Source: Stackebrandtia endophytica
GTDB taxonomy: Bacteria > Actinomycetota > Actinomycetes > Mycobacteriales > Micromonosporaceae
Length of the DNA: 64,000 bases
Direction: 5' to 3'
Assembly (NCBI RefSeq): GCF_006716355.1
Contig: NZ_VFOW01000001.1
Span: 4,526,001 to 4,590,000 of the forward strand
Part shown: positions 26,115-35,278 of the stretch, one piece after another
Layout: each line of letters begins with the position of its first letter
Numbering within the stretch: position 1 is the stretch's first letter
The notes under the pieces: model-generated
The model's input: the letters and a program-made list of their open reading frames with translations, nothing else
Told to the model about the DNA's origin: nothing
Databases searched by the model: none
Program-made: the position numbers and the translations under genes

Positions 26115-27293
26115 TCATGACACGACCTCGGCCGATGGCTGCGGCGATGTGGGCGGTGCATCGATGGCCAGTCGATAGCGACCGCCGTGGTCCTCGAGGA
26201 AACCCTGTACGGCCAATCCGGGCAGGATCCGACGTGCCTCCTCCACGGGAACTCCCGCTTGGGCGGCGATGCGGTCAGGGAGGGCTGCCGATCGACGCGG
26301 TACCGAGTCCAGGATCCGAACCGCGTCGGGGCTGAGCCGATCCCTGGGGCGCGACGGTGACCGGTGCGTGAGCCCGGCGTCGGTGCCGCAGGGCCCGAGG
26401 TCCTCGATGATCTCGCCGGCGCGGGTCACCAGCCGCACCGGGGCGGGGCCGCGGGCCAGTTGGTGAACGCCGGCGGACGCCGGTGACGTGATGGGGCCCG
26501 GTACGACCATGACGGGACGATCCAGTTCGGCTGCCATCCGAGCGGTGTAACGTGCTCCGCTTCGCACACCGGCCTCGACCACTACGGTGCCCAGGGTGAG
26601 TGCCGCGACGACGCGATTGCGCACCAGAAACCGGTAGCGGCGTGGTGAGGCACCCGGCGGCCATTCGCTGATCAACAGGCCGGTGTCGGCAATCTGTGCG
26701 AACAGTCGGTCGTGTGCCGACGGATAGACGTGATCGATCCCGCCGGCGAGTACGCACACGGTCGGGCCACCGGCGGCCAACGCACCGCGGTGTGCCGCCG
26801 CGTCGATTCCGTAGGCACCACCGGACAGCACCGTCCAGTCCCGGTCGGCCAGTCCGTAGGCGAGTTCGGTCGCCGCGTACCGACCGTAGGCCGTGCAGGT
26901 TCGGGCGCCCACGATGGATACCGAACGGGTGACGGCCTCGGCCAGATTCATCGGGCCCCGCGCCCACAGACACAGTGGTGGACCGGTGTAGTGGTCGGTT
27001 TCGTCGAACAGTTCCGCCAGATCGACCACACGGGAAGGCCACTCGTCGTCCAAGGGTGTGATCGGGCGGGCATGGCAGTCGTGTGCCGCCGTCAGCACCT
27101 CGGCCACCAGGTCGGCGGGGGATCGACCGGCCAATCGTTCCCTGGCGACGACGCTCGCCGGAGCATCCCGGTCAGCCAGCAGCCATTGCAGGGTGTCGGT
27201 GGCGTCGCGCCGGGTGAGCTCGGTCGACACCAGTCGATTGCCCGGTTCGCACAGCAGGGACAGCGCCAGCAGCGCTTCGCGTTGTGGGTCCAT
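26115..27293 (-). CDS. dprA: DNA-processing protein DprA
   Basis: 392 aa. The Rossmann-like DprA core spans about residues 100-300: VSIVGARTCTAYGRYAA, LSGGAYGIDAAAHRGAL, CVLAGGIDHVYPSAHDRLF, LLISEWPPGASPRRYRFLVRNR, and VVVEAGVRSGARYTARMAAE. A C-terminal winged-helix DML1-like domain follows (RDRLSPDAVRILDSVPRRSAALPDRIAAQ). DprA loads RecA on incoming single-stranded DNA. It follows comM on the same strand after a 63-nt gap, with GGAGGAA before ATG 27293. Confidence 0.95.
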   Translation of the reverse strand: MDPQREALLALSLLCEPGNRLVSTELTRRDATDTLQWLLADRDAPASVVARERLAGRSPADLVAEVLTAAHDCHARPITPLDDEWPSRVVDLAELFDETDHYTGPPLCLWARGPMNLAEAVTRSVSIVGARTCTAYGRYAATELAYGLADRDWTVLSGGAYGIDAAAHRGALAAGGPTVCVLAGGIDHVYPSAHDRLFAQIADTGLLISEWPPGASPRRYRFLVRNRVVAALTLGTVVVEAGVRSGARYTARMAAELDRPVMVVPGPITSPASAGVHQLARGPAPVRLVTRAGEIIEDLGPCGTDAGLTHRSPSRPRDRLSPDAVRILDSVPRRSAALPDRIAAQAGVPVEEARRILPGLAVQGFLEDHGGRYRLAIDAPPTSPQPSAEVVS

Positions 27294-27356
27294 GGTTCCT
27301 CCAGTCGTCGGAATGGTCGTGGCGGTGTGGGATGACTCGTGCGTCTGAACTCCGCG

Positions 27357-28880
27357 TCAGCCCGGCAGTTGATGGCCCACTCGCAGTCCGGTCGCCTCGG
27401 CGATGTCCTCGACGGTGGGGGTCGAACGGCCCGCCAGATCGCACAGGGTCCAAGCGAGCCGCAGGACACGGTCATAGCCGCGTGCGGTCAACGCCCCGGT
27501 CTCGACCATCCAGTCGGCCGGCCCGGTCACGGTTGCCGGCAACCGCCACGGTGCGTCGCGCAGGTAGGGGCCGGGCACCTCGTGGTTGGTGCTCCAGGGT
27601 TGGCCCACCGCGTTCCATCGGTCGCGGGCGATGGAACGTGCCGTGGCGACGCGTTCGGCGATTTCGGCCGAGCCCTCGGAACGGTCCCGTGTGGAAATCA
27701 ACTGTGACGACTCCACGGATGCCAGTTCCAGCCGAATGTCCACTCGATCCAACAGCGGGCCGGACAGCCGCCCCAGATAGCGACGTCGGGTTGCCGGGCT
27801 GCATTGACACTCGGCGGTTCGGCCACACGGACAGGGATTCGCCGCCAACACCAGCTGGAGACGAGCCGGGAAACGCGCGGTACCCCGTGATCGGCACACG
27901 ATCACCTCGTGGCTTTCCAGCGGTTGCCGCAGTGCGTCCAGGACCTCGCGGCGAAACTCGGGCGCCTCGTCGAGGAACAGCACGCCGTGATGTGCCTCCG
28001 AGATCGCGCCCGGCCGGATACTGCTGCTGCCGCCACCCACCATCGCCGGCATCGTCGCGGTGTGATGAGGTGCCGAGAAAGTCGGATGTCGGATCAGGCC
28101 GCCGTGTTCCGGGAGCAGCCCCGTGGCCGATCGCAACGCGGTGACCTCGAGCGCCTGACGGTCGCTGAGCGGGGGAAGCAGCGACGGTAGCCGTTCGGCC
28201 AACATCGTCTTTCCACTGCCGGGTGGTCCCAGCATGAAGAGGTGATGTCCACCTGCAGCGGCGATTTCCAGCGCACGTCGGGCCCGTTGCTGTCCGGCGA
28301 TCTCGGCCATGTCGGGCTGGGCCGGTGGTGGTGGCGGCGGACGTGGGGTCGTGGGTTGGATGGTGTGTTCGCCGCGTAGGTGGGCGATGACCTCGGGCAG
28401 TCCATCGACGGCGATGACCGTGAGGTGGGGGACCATGCTGGCCTCCATCGCGTTCTGCGTCGGGACGAGCGCGGTGGAGGCTCCGGCGTCGACGGCGGCG
28501 AGCAGACAGGGCAGGATGCCGGGGACCGGGCGGACGGCACCGTTGAGTCCCAGCTCTCCGAGGAACACGGTGCTCGCCAGCTCGTTGCGGGGTATCTGTT
28601 GTGACGCGGTCAGGACGCCGACGGCGATCGCCAGGTCGCATCCGGCCCCCGTCTTGGGGATTCCGGCCGGCAGCAGGTTGACCACGGTGTAGCTGTCGGG
28701 GAAGTGCAGTTCCGCGTGCTCGAACGCTGCGCGCACCCGCACCTTCGCCTCATCGAGGGTTCGGTCGGGCAGTCCGGTTAGGACGAATACCGAGGAACCG
28801 GAACCGATGTGGACCTCGACGGTGACCGGGTGCCCCGTCACTCCGACCAGGCATGCGGATCGGGTTGTGCTGTAACGCAT
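27357..28880 (-). CDS. comM: ComM/YifB-family Mg-chelatase-like AAA+ ATPase
   Basis: 507 aa. An N-terminal Lon-protease-like domain (residues 1-165, TGAGCDLAIAVGVLTAS) precedes the AAA+ core: Walker A GPPGSGKTML (about 218-227), Walker B GVLFLDEAPEF, and a C-terminal Mg-chelatase subdomain with CPCGRTAECQCSP cysteines. In transformable bacteria ComM is a branch-migration helicase. The ATG at 28880 directly abuts the yraN stop, so yraN-comM-dprA forms one leftward operon. Confidence 0.95.
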   Translation of the reverse strand: MRYSTTRSACLVGVTGHPVTVEVHIGSGSSVFVLTGLPDRTLDEAKVRVRAAFEHAELHFPDSYTVVNLLPAGIPKTGAGCDLAIAVGVLTASQQIPRNELASTVFLGELGLNGAVRPVPGILPCLLAAVDAGASTALVPTQNAMEASMVPHLTVIAVDGLPEVIAHLRGEHTIQPTTPRPPPPPPAQPDMAEIAGQQRARRALEIAAAGGHHLFMLGPPGSGKTMLAERLPSLLPPLSDRQALEVTALRSATGLLPEHGGLIRHPTFSAPHHTATMPAMVGGGSSSIRPGAISEAHHGVLFLDEAPEFRREVLDALRQPLESHEVIVCRSRGTARFPARLQLVLAANPCPCGRTAECQCSPATRRRYLGRLSGPLLDRVDIRLELASVESSQLISTRDRSEGSAEIAERVATARSIARDRWNAVGQPWSTNHEVPGPYLRDAPWRLPATVTGPADWMVETGALTARGYDRVLRLAWTLCDLAGRSTPTVEDIAEATGLRVGHQLPG

Positions 28881-29234
28881 CTACAACGCCCCCTGCCGAT
28901 GATCGATAACCGCCGCATCCTGGTCGAGGAGCAGCACGCCCACCACGTCGAATCGGCGGTCGGTGGCCCAGGTTGGCGAACCCCAGCGGTGTGCCAACCA
29001 ACGGATCCGGGCCGCCTTGTCCTCCGTGATCGCGCGCATCGGTGGGAATCGGGTGGAACGCCGGGTCTTGACCTCGCAGAAGACCAGAGTGGATCTCCAC
29101 CGGGCGACGATGTCGAGTTCGCCTGTCGGGTGCCGCCAGTTTCGGTCCAAGATGCGCATTCCGTCACCGATCAGGTGAGTCCGGGCGAGTTCCTCGCCGT
29201 ATCGTCCGATGGTGAGATGATCGGGGATGGCCAT
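28881..29234 (-). CDS. YraN/UPF0102 endonuclease-like protein
   Basis: 117 aa. IGRYGEELARTHLIGDGMRILDRNWRHPTGELDIVARWRS, cited by its GE-A..-L-G..IL.RNWR core and GELDIV motif, is followed by VFCEVKTRRST (E-x-K) and ends RFDVVGVLL. This is the restriction-endonuclease-like fold of UPF0102. The frame is open upstream, but ATG 29234 follows GAGGA and gives the family's usual length. It sits first in the yraN-comM-dprA operon. Confidence 0.93.
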   Translation of the reverse strand: MAIPDHLTIGRYGEELARTHLIGDGMRILDRNWRHPTGELDIVARWRSTLVFCEVKTRRSTRFPPMRAITEDKAARIRWLAHRWGSPTWATDRRFDVVGVLLLDQDAAVIDHRQGAL

Positions 29235-29344
29235 GGGTGTCCTCGCAATCCGGGTGGACAGTGGCAAATGGGACTTGGTGGGATGTTGCAGAAATGTCTC
29301 TTCGATTCGGTGCCGCCCAGCATCTGGTGGGCGACAATGGGTTG

Positions 29345-30259
29345 ATGACGTCGGCTGATCGGTTGCCGCCGGCCTTGGTGGCCGTCCACCGGGAGTTCGG
29401 TGCACACCTGCGAGACGAACGCGGTAGGTCGCCTCACACCGTGCGGGCCTACCTCGCGGATGTCCGTGCGTTGCTTCTTCACGCCGCCGACCTCGGCGTC
29501 GCCGATGTGTCCGAGATCGATCTGTCCCTGTTGCGCGGGTGGCTGGCCGCACGCCGCGAAGCCTCGGCGGCTCGTGCGACTCTGGCCCGGCAGGTGGCCG
29601 CGGCCCGTTCGTTCACCGCGTGGCTGAAGCGCCACGGTCTGGTCGATGTCGACCCGGGAGGTCGGCTGGCGGGTCCGTCGGTGCGTCGGAATCCGCCGTC
29701 GGTGTTGCGAGCCGACCAGGCCGCAGCGTTGGTCACCGCGCCAGATGATGAACGATCGGCGGTCCGGCTGCGCGATCGGGCGGTGCTGGAACTGTTGTAC
29801 GGCACCGGTGTCCGCGTCAGCGAGCTATGTGGCCTCGACGTGTCTGATGTGGATGAATCGCGTCGGCTGGTCCGAGTGATGGGAAAGGGAAACCGTGAGC
29901 GGTCGGTACCCTTCGGGGCTCCCGCGCATAGGGCACTGACCGAGTACCTGGCTTCGGCCCGCGGTGAGTTGGCGGCCTCTGACACGCCCGCGCTGTTCCT
30001 GGGGGTGCGCGGCGGTCGACTGCATCCATCGTCGGTTCGCCGTCTGTTGCGCCGCAGTCAAGTTCAGGCTCAGGTTCCGGTCGTCACCCCGCACGATCTT
30101 CGACACAGCGCCGCAACCCACCTGCTCGATGGCGGCGCCGACCTTCGAAGTGTGCAAGAGTTGTTGGGCCACGCGTCGATCGACAGCACGCAGATATATA
30201 CCCATGTCAGCGCTGAAAGACTGCGCGGCGCGTTCGACCAGGCACACCCGAGAGCCTGA
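29345..30259 (+). CDS. xerC: Tyrosine recombinase XerC
   Basis: 304 aa. An N-terminal SAM-like core-binding domain (LRDERGRSPHTVRAYLADVRALL) precedes the catalytic domain. Catalytic residues are R157 (TGVRVSEL), K181 (GKGNRER), H250 and R253 (HDLRHSAATHLLDGG), H276 (LLGHASI) and Tyr285 (TQIYTHV). It resolves chromosome dimers at dif with XerD. ATG 29345 is preceded by GACAAT exactly 6 nt away. Its position next to the dprA cluster matches actinobacterial xerC. Confidence 0.93.
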   Translation: MTSADRLPPALVAVHREFGAHLRDERGRSPHTVRAYLADVRALLLHAADLGVADVSEIDLSLLRGWLAARREASAARATLARQVAAARSFTAWLKRHGLVDVDPGGRLAGPSVRRNPPSVLRADQAAALVTAPDDERSAVRLRDRAVLELLYGTGVRVSELCGLDVSDVDESRRLVRVMGKGNRERSVPFGAPAHRALTEYLASARGELAASDTPALFLGVRGGRLHPSSVRRLLRRSQVQAQVPVVTPHDLRHSAATHLLDGGADLRSVQELLGHASIDSTQIYTHVSAERLRGAFDQAHPRA

Positions 30260-30277
30260 ACCAGCCGGAGGAGGCAT

Positions 30278-31444
30278 ATGAACCTTCCACAGCCGCCCGA
30301 GCCGATCCCAGGTGCCAAGGCACTGTTCTCGTTGGACTTCGACGTCGCTCACCTCAACCACGGATCGTTGGGTGCGGTCCCGCATCCGGTTCAGCATGCG
30401 AGACGGTTGCTGATGGACGAGGCCGAACGCGATCCCCGTGCGTTCGCCGCCCAGGTGGTCACTCGGCTCCGGCTGGCCAGGGAGGCGGTGTGCCCGTTGG
30501 TGGGTGCTCCCGCGGAGCTCACGGCGTTCACGACCAACACGACCACCGGTGTCGCCCTCGCGTTGCGTTCGATGGATCTGTCCGAAGGGGACGAGGTTCT
30601 CACCACCGATCACGGCTACCCATCGATCGACTTCAACATCGCGGCTCAGGTGCGCCGCCTGGGTGTGGTCCACAAGACCGTTCCGGTTCCCTTGACGCCC
30701 ACTGACACTCAGGTCGTGGAGGCCGTTCTGTCCGGGTTGACCCCTCGGACCCGGTTGGTCGTCCTGGACCAGATCACCTCCGCCACCGCGCGGGTGTTCC
30801 CGGTCGCCGAGGTGGCGAGGCAACTGCGTGGGCGTGGGGTCGCCCTGCTGGTCGACGGTGCCCATGTGCCGGGGCATCTGCCGGTGGACGTGGCCGCCAT
30901 CGGTGCCGATTTCTGGATCGGGAACCTGCACAAGTGGGCGTACTCGCCCCGTGGCACGGCGCTGGTCAGCGTTTCGGAGGACTGGCGCGATCGGATGTGG
31001 CCGCTGGTGGAGTCCTATGGGCATGAAGCCGGGTTCCCGACGGCCGTGGAGTTCCACGGCACCGACGGCTACACCGGATGGATCGCCGCCCCGGTGGGAC
31101 CTGCGGTCCTGGAACAGTTGGGCGTCGAACGTGTCCAGCTCCACAATGCTCAGCTGGCGGCCTATGGTCAGGCGGTCATCGCCAAGGCCCTTAACGTCGA
31201 GACCGTCGACGACGAGGGGCAGGGCCGACTCGGCATGCGCCTGATACCGCTGCCCGACGGTCTGGTCACCACGCAGGCCGATGCCGAGGCCCTGTGGCAG
31301 CGGATTCGCCGAAACCTGGGCGTCGAGGTCGCGGTGACCTGTTGGAACGGCCGGGGCTTTTTGCGCGTCGCGGCCAACGTCTACAACCGTCCCGCCGAGT
31401 ACGACCGCCTCGCCGACGGGTTGTCGGGGCTGTTGGCCGTCTAG
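30278..31444 (+). CDS. Class V PLP-dependent aminotransferase (isopenicillin-N-epimerase-like)
   Basis: 388 aa. LNHGSLGAVPHPVQ opens the fold, TTNTTTGVALALRS binds phosphate, LLVDGAHVPGHLPVD holds the Asp/His that contact the PLP pyridine ring, and NLHKWAYSPRGTA contains the Schiff-base lysine. This subgroup contains isopenicillin N epimerase-like and cysteine-desulfurase-like enzymes; the substrate is unknown. ATG 30278 follows GGAGGAGG, 18 nt after xerC. Its whole length lies opposite the unclosed M23 frame. Confidence 0.9.
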   Translation: MNLPQPPEPIPGAKALFSLDFDVAHLNHGSLGAVPHPVQHARRLLMDEAERDPRAFAAQVVTRLRLAREAVCPLVGAPAELTAFTTNTTTGVALALRSMDLSEGDEVLTTDHGYPSIDFNIAAQVRRLGVVHKTVPVPLTPTDTQVVEAVLSGLTPRTRLVVLDQITSATARVFPVAEVARQLRGRGVALLVDGAHVPGHLPVDVAAIGADFWIGNLHKWAYSPRGTALVSVSEDWRDRMWPLVESYGHEAGFPTAVEFHGTDGYTGWIAAPVGPAVLEQLGVERVQLHNAQLAAYGQAVIAKALNVETVDDEGQGRLGMRLIPLPDGLVTTQADAEALWQRIRRNLGVEVAVTCWNGRGFLRVAANVYNRPAEYDRLADGLSGLLAV

Positions 31445-32005
31445 TCTCATGGGCCGAGCGGCCGGTGATCGATTCGGTCGTGGCAGTAGGCGCACCCGAT
31501 CCAGCCCCAGCAGGCGCAACGGATTGACGTAGGTGTGTATCCCGAGACGAGCGCCCCAGTGCAGGCAGGTGGTATCGCACGGGCGGTGTCCCTCGGCCAA
31601 CCGGGCGATCGGCTGTCCGATACGGACGGAGGTTCCGGTGGGAAGCGGATCGGTGACCGGCTCGTAGGTCGTGATCAGTTGCCCGCCGTGGGCAAGACTG
31701 ATCACTGCTCGGTCGCCGACGGTTCCGGAGAATCGCACGACGCCGTCGCCTGCGGCCAGAACCAATTGGCCGGGGTCGCCCGCCAGGTCGATGCCGCGGT
31801 GGCCGGCGCTCCAGCGATGTGGACCCGGTGCGTAGCCGGTGACCGGGGTCGATGGGTGCAACGGCCAGTCGAACCGATGGTGAGCCGTCGGCGGTGGTTG
31901 AGGTGTACCCCTGGGGTCGGCCCAGGAGGACAGCGTCGGGAACAGTGCCAGCGTCACACCCGCCAGGAGCGCTGCGGTGCCGGCGAGGTACCGGAGTGGA
32001 GACAT
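31442..32005 (-). CDS. M23-family metallopeptidase (3' boundary unclear)
   Basis: About 185 aa of recognisable protein. A signal peptide (MSPLRYLAGTAALLAGVTLALF) is followed by an LytM/M23 domain: GHRGIDLAGDPGQLVLAAGDGVV (H and D zinc ligands), VISLAHGGQLITTYEPV and CLHWGARLG (C-terminal His ligand). It should cleave peptidoglycan cross-links outside the cell. The end given is where similarity stops: the frame has no stop there and stays open to 29825, antisense to the aminotransferase and xerC. A one-base shift near 31450 would close it, so a frameshift is possible. CAACAT lies 6 nt before ATG 32005. Confidence 0.75.
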
Positions 32006-32264
32006 GCATTGATGTTGAGTGAATGATCGCTCACACGCCAGGATGAATTTGCGACCCTGTGGATAACCGTCGCAATGTGGAAAACCTACAGTGGATTGTG
32101 GTGTCGCGGCGGGATTTCGACCCACCGCCAGCTGGCGAACCATCCAATGAACGGCGCCGATAGTCACACCCGTCGACCCGGGTGGATCGTTACAGAGATA
32201 CGTTTCTAACCTTTGGGGCTGCCGAACGCAGACTCGGCAGCGTATTCACTGAAGGAGACCACGC
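32006..32264. promoter_or_regulatory. Intergenic region with two DnaA-box-like sites and a hairpin
   Basis: TGTGGATAA (32058-32066) is an exact inverse of the DnaA box TTATCCACA. TGTGGAAAA (32076-32084), one base off, lies 18 bp further on. CTGCCGA (32219-32225) and TCGGCAG (32234-32240) form a small hairpin before the SD of the next gene. The stretch is more AT-rich than its surroundings. Confidence 0.45.
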
Positions 32265-33122
32265 GTGGTGGATCGACCCAAATATCCCGATAGCACCGGA
32301 AGTTGGGATGCCCCGCTCCCGAGCCGGCGAAACGAGCCCGGATTCATCGATCGCACCGAACCGATGAATCGACCGGACCGCCAGGGAGAGTCCGCCCTGG
32401 ACGACCTGATGGCCACGCGCCGCCCCGCCGGCAGCGACGTGCCACCGCAGGCGCCGACCTCCGGACCGTCATGGCCGGGTTCCCCGGTCTCACCGGCGGC
32501 CGCACCCGATCCGCATTACGGCGACCCGGAGCTGGCCGCGGCCTCGCGACGAGACGGACGTGGCGCCGAGCCTCACTCGCGGATGGGCGGCGAACCCATG
32601 CAGCAGAGCGGCAACCCGGGACAGCCGCCCGCGCAGGGCATCGACGAGCCGACGCAGCTGCACAGCCCGGTGCAACAGCAGCATCACCAGGTTCTGCACC
32701 AACCGCCGCAGCAACATCACCAACCACCGCCACCACCACAACAACAACACGCAGCTCAACAACACGCACCACAACAGAACGGACCGCGTCGCGGCTATCC
32801 CGAACAGGTCGGTGAAGGGGTCTACCGGCGCAGCCGACCCGGGCTGGGCATCCTGCTGGCCATCGTCACCGTCGCGATGTTGGCGCTGGTGGGCATCATG
32901 CTGGCCGGTCACCTCACCTCCGGCGGTCCGTTCAGCCCGTCGGCGGTGATCTCGGCGACGTTCGCGCTGGTCGGACTGCCGATGACCGCCTGGGGTCTCT
33001 ACCCGTTGCTGGGCATGGGCAGCCAGTCCGGTCCGGACCACTACAGCGCCCTGCTGCGTGCCCCCTACGTCTACCTGTTGACCGGCCTGGTCCTGCTGCT
33101 GGCCGCCGGTCTGGCGGCCTGA
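32265..33122 (+). CDS. Low-complexity Pro/Gln/His-rich membrane protein
   Basis: 285 aa, not recognised. Residues 1-185 are predicted disordered, with a run of Gln, His and Pro (HHQVLHQPPQQHHQPPPPPQQQH). The last 95 residues hold three transmembrane helices (ILLAIVTVAMLALVGIMLAG, AVISATFALVGLPMTAWGLY, YVYLLTGLVLLLAAGLAA). Start GTG 32265, or GTG 32268, follows GAAGGAG (32251-32257). The architecture matches Micromonosporaceae/Glycomycetaceae tail-anchored hypotheticals, but no function can be assigned. Confidence 0.75.
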   Translation: MVDRPKYPDSTGSWDAPLPSRRNEPGFIDRTEPMNRPDRQGESALDDLMATRRPAGSDVPPQAPTSGPSWPGSPVSPAAAPDPHYGDPELAAASRRDGRGAEPHSRMGGEPMQQSGNPGQPPAQGIDEPTQLHSPVQQQHHQVLHQPPQQHHQPPPPPQQQHAAQQHAPQQNGPRRGYPEQVGEGVYRRSRPGLGILLAIVTVAMLALVGIMLAGHLTSGGPFSPSAVISATFALVGLPMTAWGLYPLLGMGSQSGPDHYSALLRAPYVYLLTGLVLLLAAGLAA

Positions 33123-33175
33123 GTCGACGGCTGGTGATCCGGCCTTCCCCCAGGGGCTGCGCTGCGGCCACCGCG

Positions 33176-33411
33176 TACACTGTTTGATCGGCGGTCACCA
33201 CCGGTGACCGACTATCGCGTGCTCGTCCCATCGAACCAACGGCCCAGTGCCGTTCACCGATGCGGCGGCCTTCCCGGTCCGAGGTCTCCTCGGTATCTCA
33301 CGGCCGTCGAAACCGAGCACCAGGCGTGAACGACCACCGCGTCTTCGCGAACAACCAGGAAGCACTCGCCGGTCAAGGCTGGCCTGTGCGTGGCGAAAGG
33401 AATACCAGGCA
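33176..33411 (+). promoter_or_regulatory. rpsB promoter and structured leader
   Basis: TACACT (33176-33181) is a plausible -10. A perfect 8-bp hairpin (33192-33199 with 33203-33210) follows at once. About 200 nt of leader separate it from the rpsB start, as is common where S2 represses its own mRNA. The 289-nt interval holds no gene. Confidence 0.4.
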
Positions 33412-34272
33412 GTGCCTGTTGTCAGTATGCGTCAGCTGCTCGAAAGCGGCGTGCACTTCGGTCACCAGACCCGACGCTGGAACCCGAAGATGAAGCGTTT
33501 CATCCTCACCGAGCGCAACGGTATCTACGTGATCGACCTGCGCCAGACCCTCGATTACATCGAGAAGGCCTACGACTACGTGAAGAACACCGTGGCCGAA
33601 GGCGGCTCGGTGATGTTCGTCGGCACCAAGAAGCAGGCTCAGGAAGCCATCGAGGAGCAGGCCCGTCGGGTCGGTATGCCCTATGTGAACTACCGCTGGC
33701 TGGGCGGAATGCTCACCAACTTCCAGACCATCTTCAAGCGCCTTCAGCGCCTCAAGGAACTGGAAATCCTCGAGCAGTCGGGCAACCCCAAGGAAGGCCG
33801 GACCAAGAAAGAGCTGCTCCAGCTCATGCGGGAGAAGGACAAGCTCGCCCGCACCCTTGGTGGTCTGCGTGACATGACCAAGCTCCCCAACGCGATCTGG
33901 GTCGTCGACACCAAGAAGGAGCACATCGCCGTCGACGAGGCCCGCAAGCTGGGTATCCCCGTGATCGCGGTGCTCGACACCAACTGCGACCCCGATGAGG
34001 TCGACTTCCCGGTTCCCGGAAACGACGACGCGATCCGTTCGGCCGCGTTGCTGACCCGGGTTATCGCCGACGCGGTGGCCGACGGCCTGATCGCTCGCGC
34101 CGGCTCCGGCAAGGGCGAGGACGACAAGCCCGGCACCGCCGGCGGATCCGCTGAAGAACCGCTGGCCGAGTGGGAGCGGGAACTGCTGGAGAAGCCCGAG
34201 ACCCCCGCCGAGGCCCCCACCGAGGCCCCCGCTGAGGCCGCGACCGCCGAGGCACCCAAGACCGAGTCCTGA
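33412..34272 (+). CDS. rpsB: 30S ribosomal protein uS2
   Basis: 286 aa. [52 protein letters not shown] and [23 protein letters not shown] are diagnostic. A 40-residue Ala/Glu/Pro tail is an actinobacterial extension. The start GTG 33412 has GAAAGGA (33395-33401) 10 nt upstream; the frame is open earlier. tsf follows, with a stem-loop between. Confidence 0.96.
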   Translation: MPVVSMRQLLESGVHFGHQTRRWNPKMKRFILTERNGIYVIDLRQTLDYIEKAYDYVKNTVAEGGSVMFVGTKKQAQEAIEEQARRVGMPYVNYRWLGGMLTNFQTIFKRLQRLKELEILEQSGNPKEGRTKKELLQLMREKDKLARTLGGLRDMTKLPNAIWVVDTKKEHIAVDEARKLGIPVIAVLDTNCDPDEVDFPVPGNDDAIRSAALLTRVIADAVADGLIARAGSGKGEDDKPGTAGGSAEEPLAEWERELLEKPETPAEAPTEAPAEAATAEAPKTES

Positions 34273-34279
34273 TCGTTGT

Positions 34280-34305
34280 CCGGCGCGGCCAGTCGGCCGC
34301 GCCGG
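34280..34305 (+). terminator. Stem-loop between rpsB and tsf
   Basis: A perfect 11-bp stem (34280-34290 with 34295-34305) has an AGTC tetraloop. It lies 7 nt after the rpsB stop and may be a partial terminator setting the S2/EF-Ts ratio. Confidence 0.6.
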
Positions 34306-34341
34306 TTCACGATGTCAACTTCATCGAGTGGAAAGAAGCAC

Positions 34342-35154
34342 ATGGCAACAATCACCGCCGCCGACATCAAGCGGCTCCGGGAGCTCACCGGCGCCGGAAT
34401 GATGGACGTCAAGAAGGCCCTCACCGAGGCCGACGGCGACTTCGAGGCCGCCACCGAGGCGCTGCGGATCAAGGGCGCCAAGGACGTCGGCAAGCGTGCC
34501 GGCCGTGCGACCGCGAACGGCCTGGTCGCCCAGTCCGGCAACGCCCTGCTGGAAATCAACTGTGAGACCGACTTCGTCGCCAAGAACGGCGCCTTCATCG
34601 AGTTGGCGCAGTCCCTGGTGGAGCACGCGGCCGCGACCCAGCCGAGCGACGTCAACGCCTTCCTGGCCAGCGAACTGAACGGTAAGCCGGTTGCCGACCT
34701 CGTTTCGGAGGAATCGGCGAAGATCGGCGAGAAGCTGGTCCTGAACCGCGTCGCGGTGCTGTCGGGCGACATCGCCGTCTACATGCACCGCAAGTCCGAA
34801 GACCTCCCGCCGCAGGTCGGTGTCATGGTCGCCTACACCGGTGATGCCGAGGTCGCTCGCAGCATCGGCATGCAGGCCGCCGCCATGCGTCCGCGTTACC
34901 TGACCCGTGACGAGGTCCCGGCCGACGTGGTCGAGAACGAGCGTCGTGTCGCCGAGCAGACCGCCCGCGAAGAGGGCAAGCCCGAGCAGGCGCTCGAGAA
35001 GATCGTCACCGGCAAGGTCAACGCCTACTTCAAGGACTTCGTTCTGCTGGAGCAGGCGTCGGTGTCGGAGAACAAGAAGACCGTCACCCAGGTTCTGGAA
35101 GCCGCCGGCACCACGGTCACCGGTTTCGTCCGTTTCGAGGTCGGCCGGGAGTAG
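34342..35154 (+). CDS. tsf: Elongation factor Ts
   Basis: 270 aa. The N-terminal UBA-like domain ([36 protein letters not shown]-type core) precedes the dimerisation/core domain: CETDFVAKN, and [18 protein letters not shown]-Ts recycles EF-Tu. ATG 34342 follows GGAAAGAAG. A two-tier hairpin follows the stop. Confidence 0.96.
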   Translation: MATITAADIKRLRELTGAGMMDVKKALTEADGDFEAATEALRIKGAKDVGKRAGRATANGLVAQSGNALLEINCETDFVAKNGAFIELAQSLVEHAAATQPSDVNAFLASELNGKPVADLVSEESAKIGEKLVLNRVAVLSGDIAVYMHRKSEDLPPQVGVMVAYTGDAEVARSIGMQAAAMRPRYLTRDEVPADVVENERRVAEQTAREEGKPEQALEKIVTGKVNAYFKDFVLLEQASVSENKKTVTQVLEAAGTTVTGFVRFEVGRE

Positions 35155-35191
35155 CGATCAACCAGACCTCTGGTAGATCCAAGATCAATGG

Positions 35192-35235
35192 ACGAGGGAG
35201 CTGTCGGATGGTTATGCCATCGGTGGCTCCCTCGT
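35192..35235 (+). terminator. Terminator after tsf
   Basis: An outer 10-bp stem (35192-35201 with 35226-35235) encloses an inner GATGG/CCATC hairpin around 35207-35221. A short T-rich run follows. Confidence 0.7.
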
Positions 35236-35278
35236 TTCGTTACACCGACCAAGCAGCTAGCGCAAAGGATGAACGATC

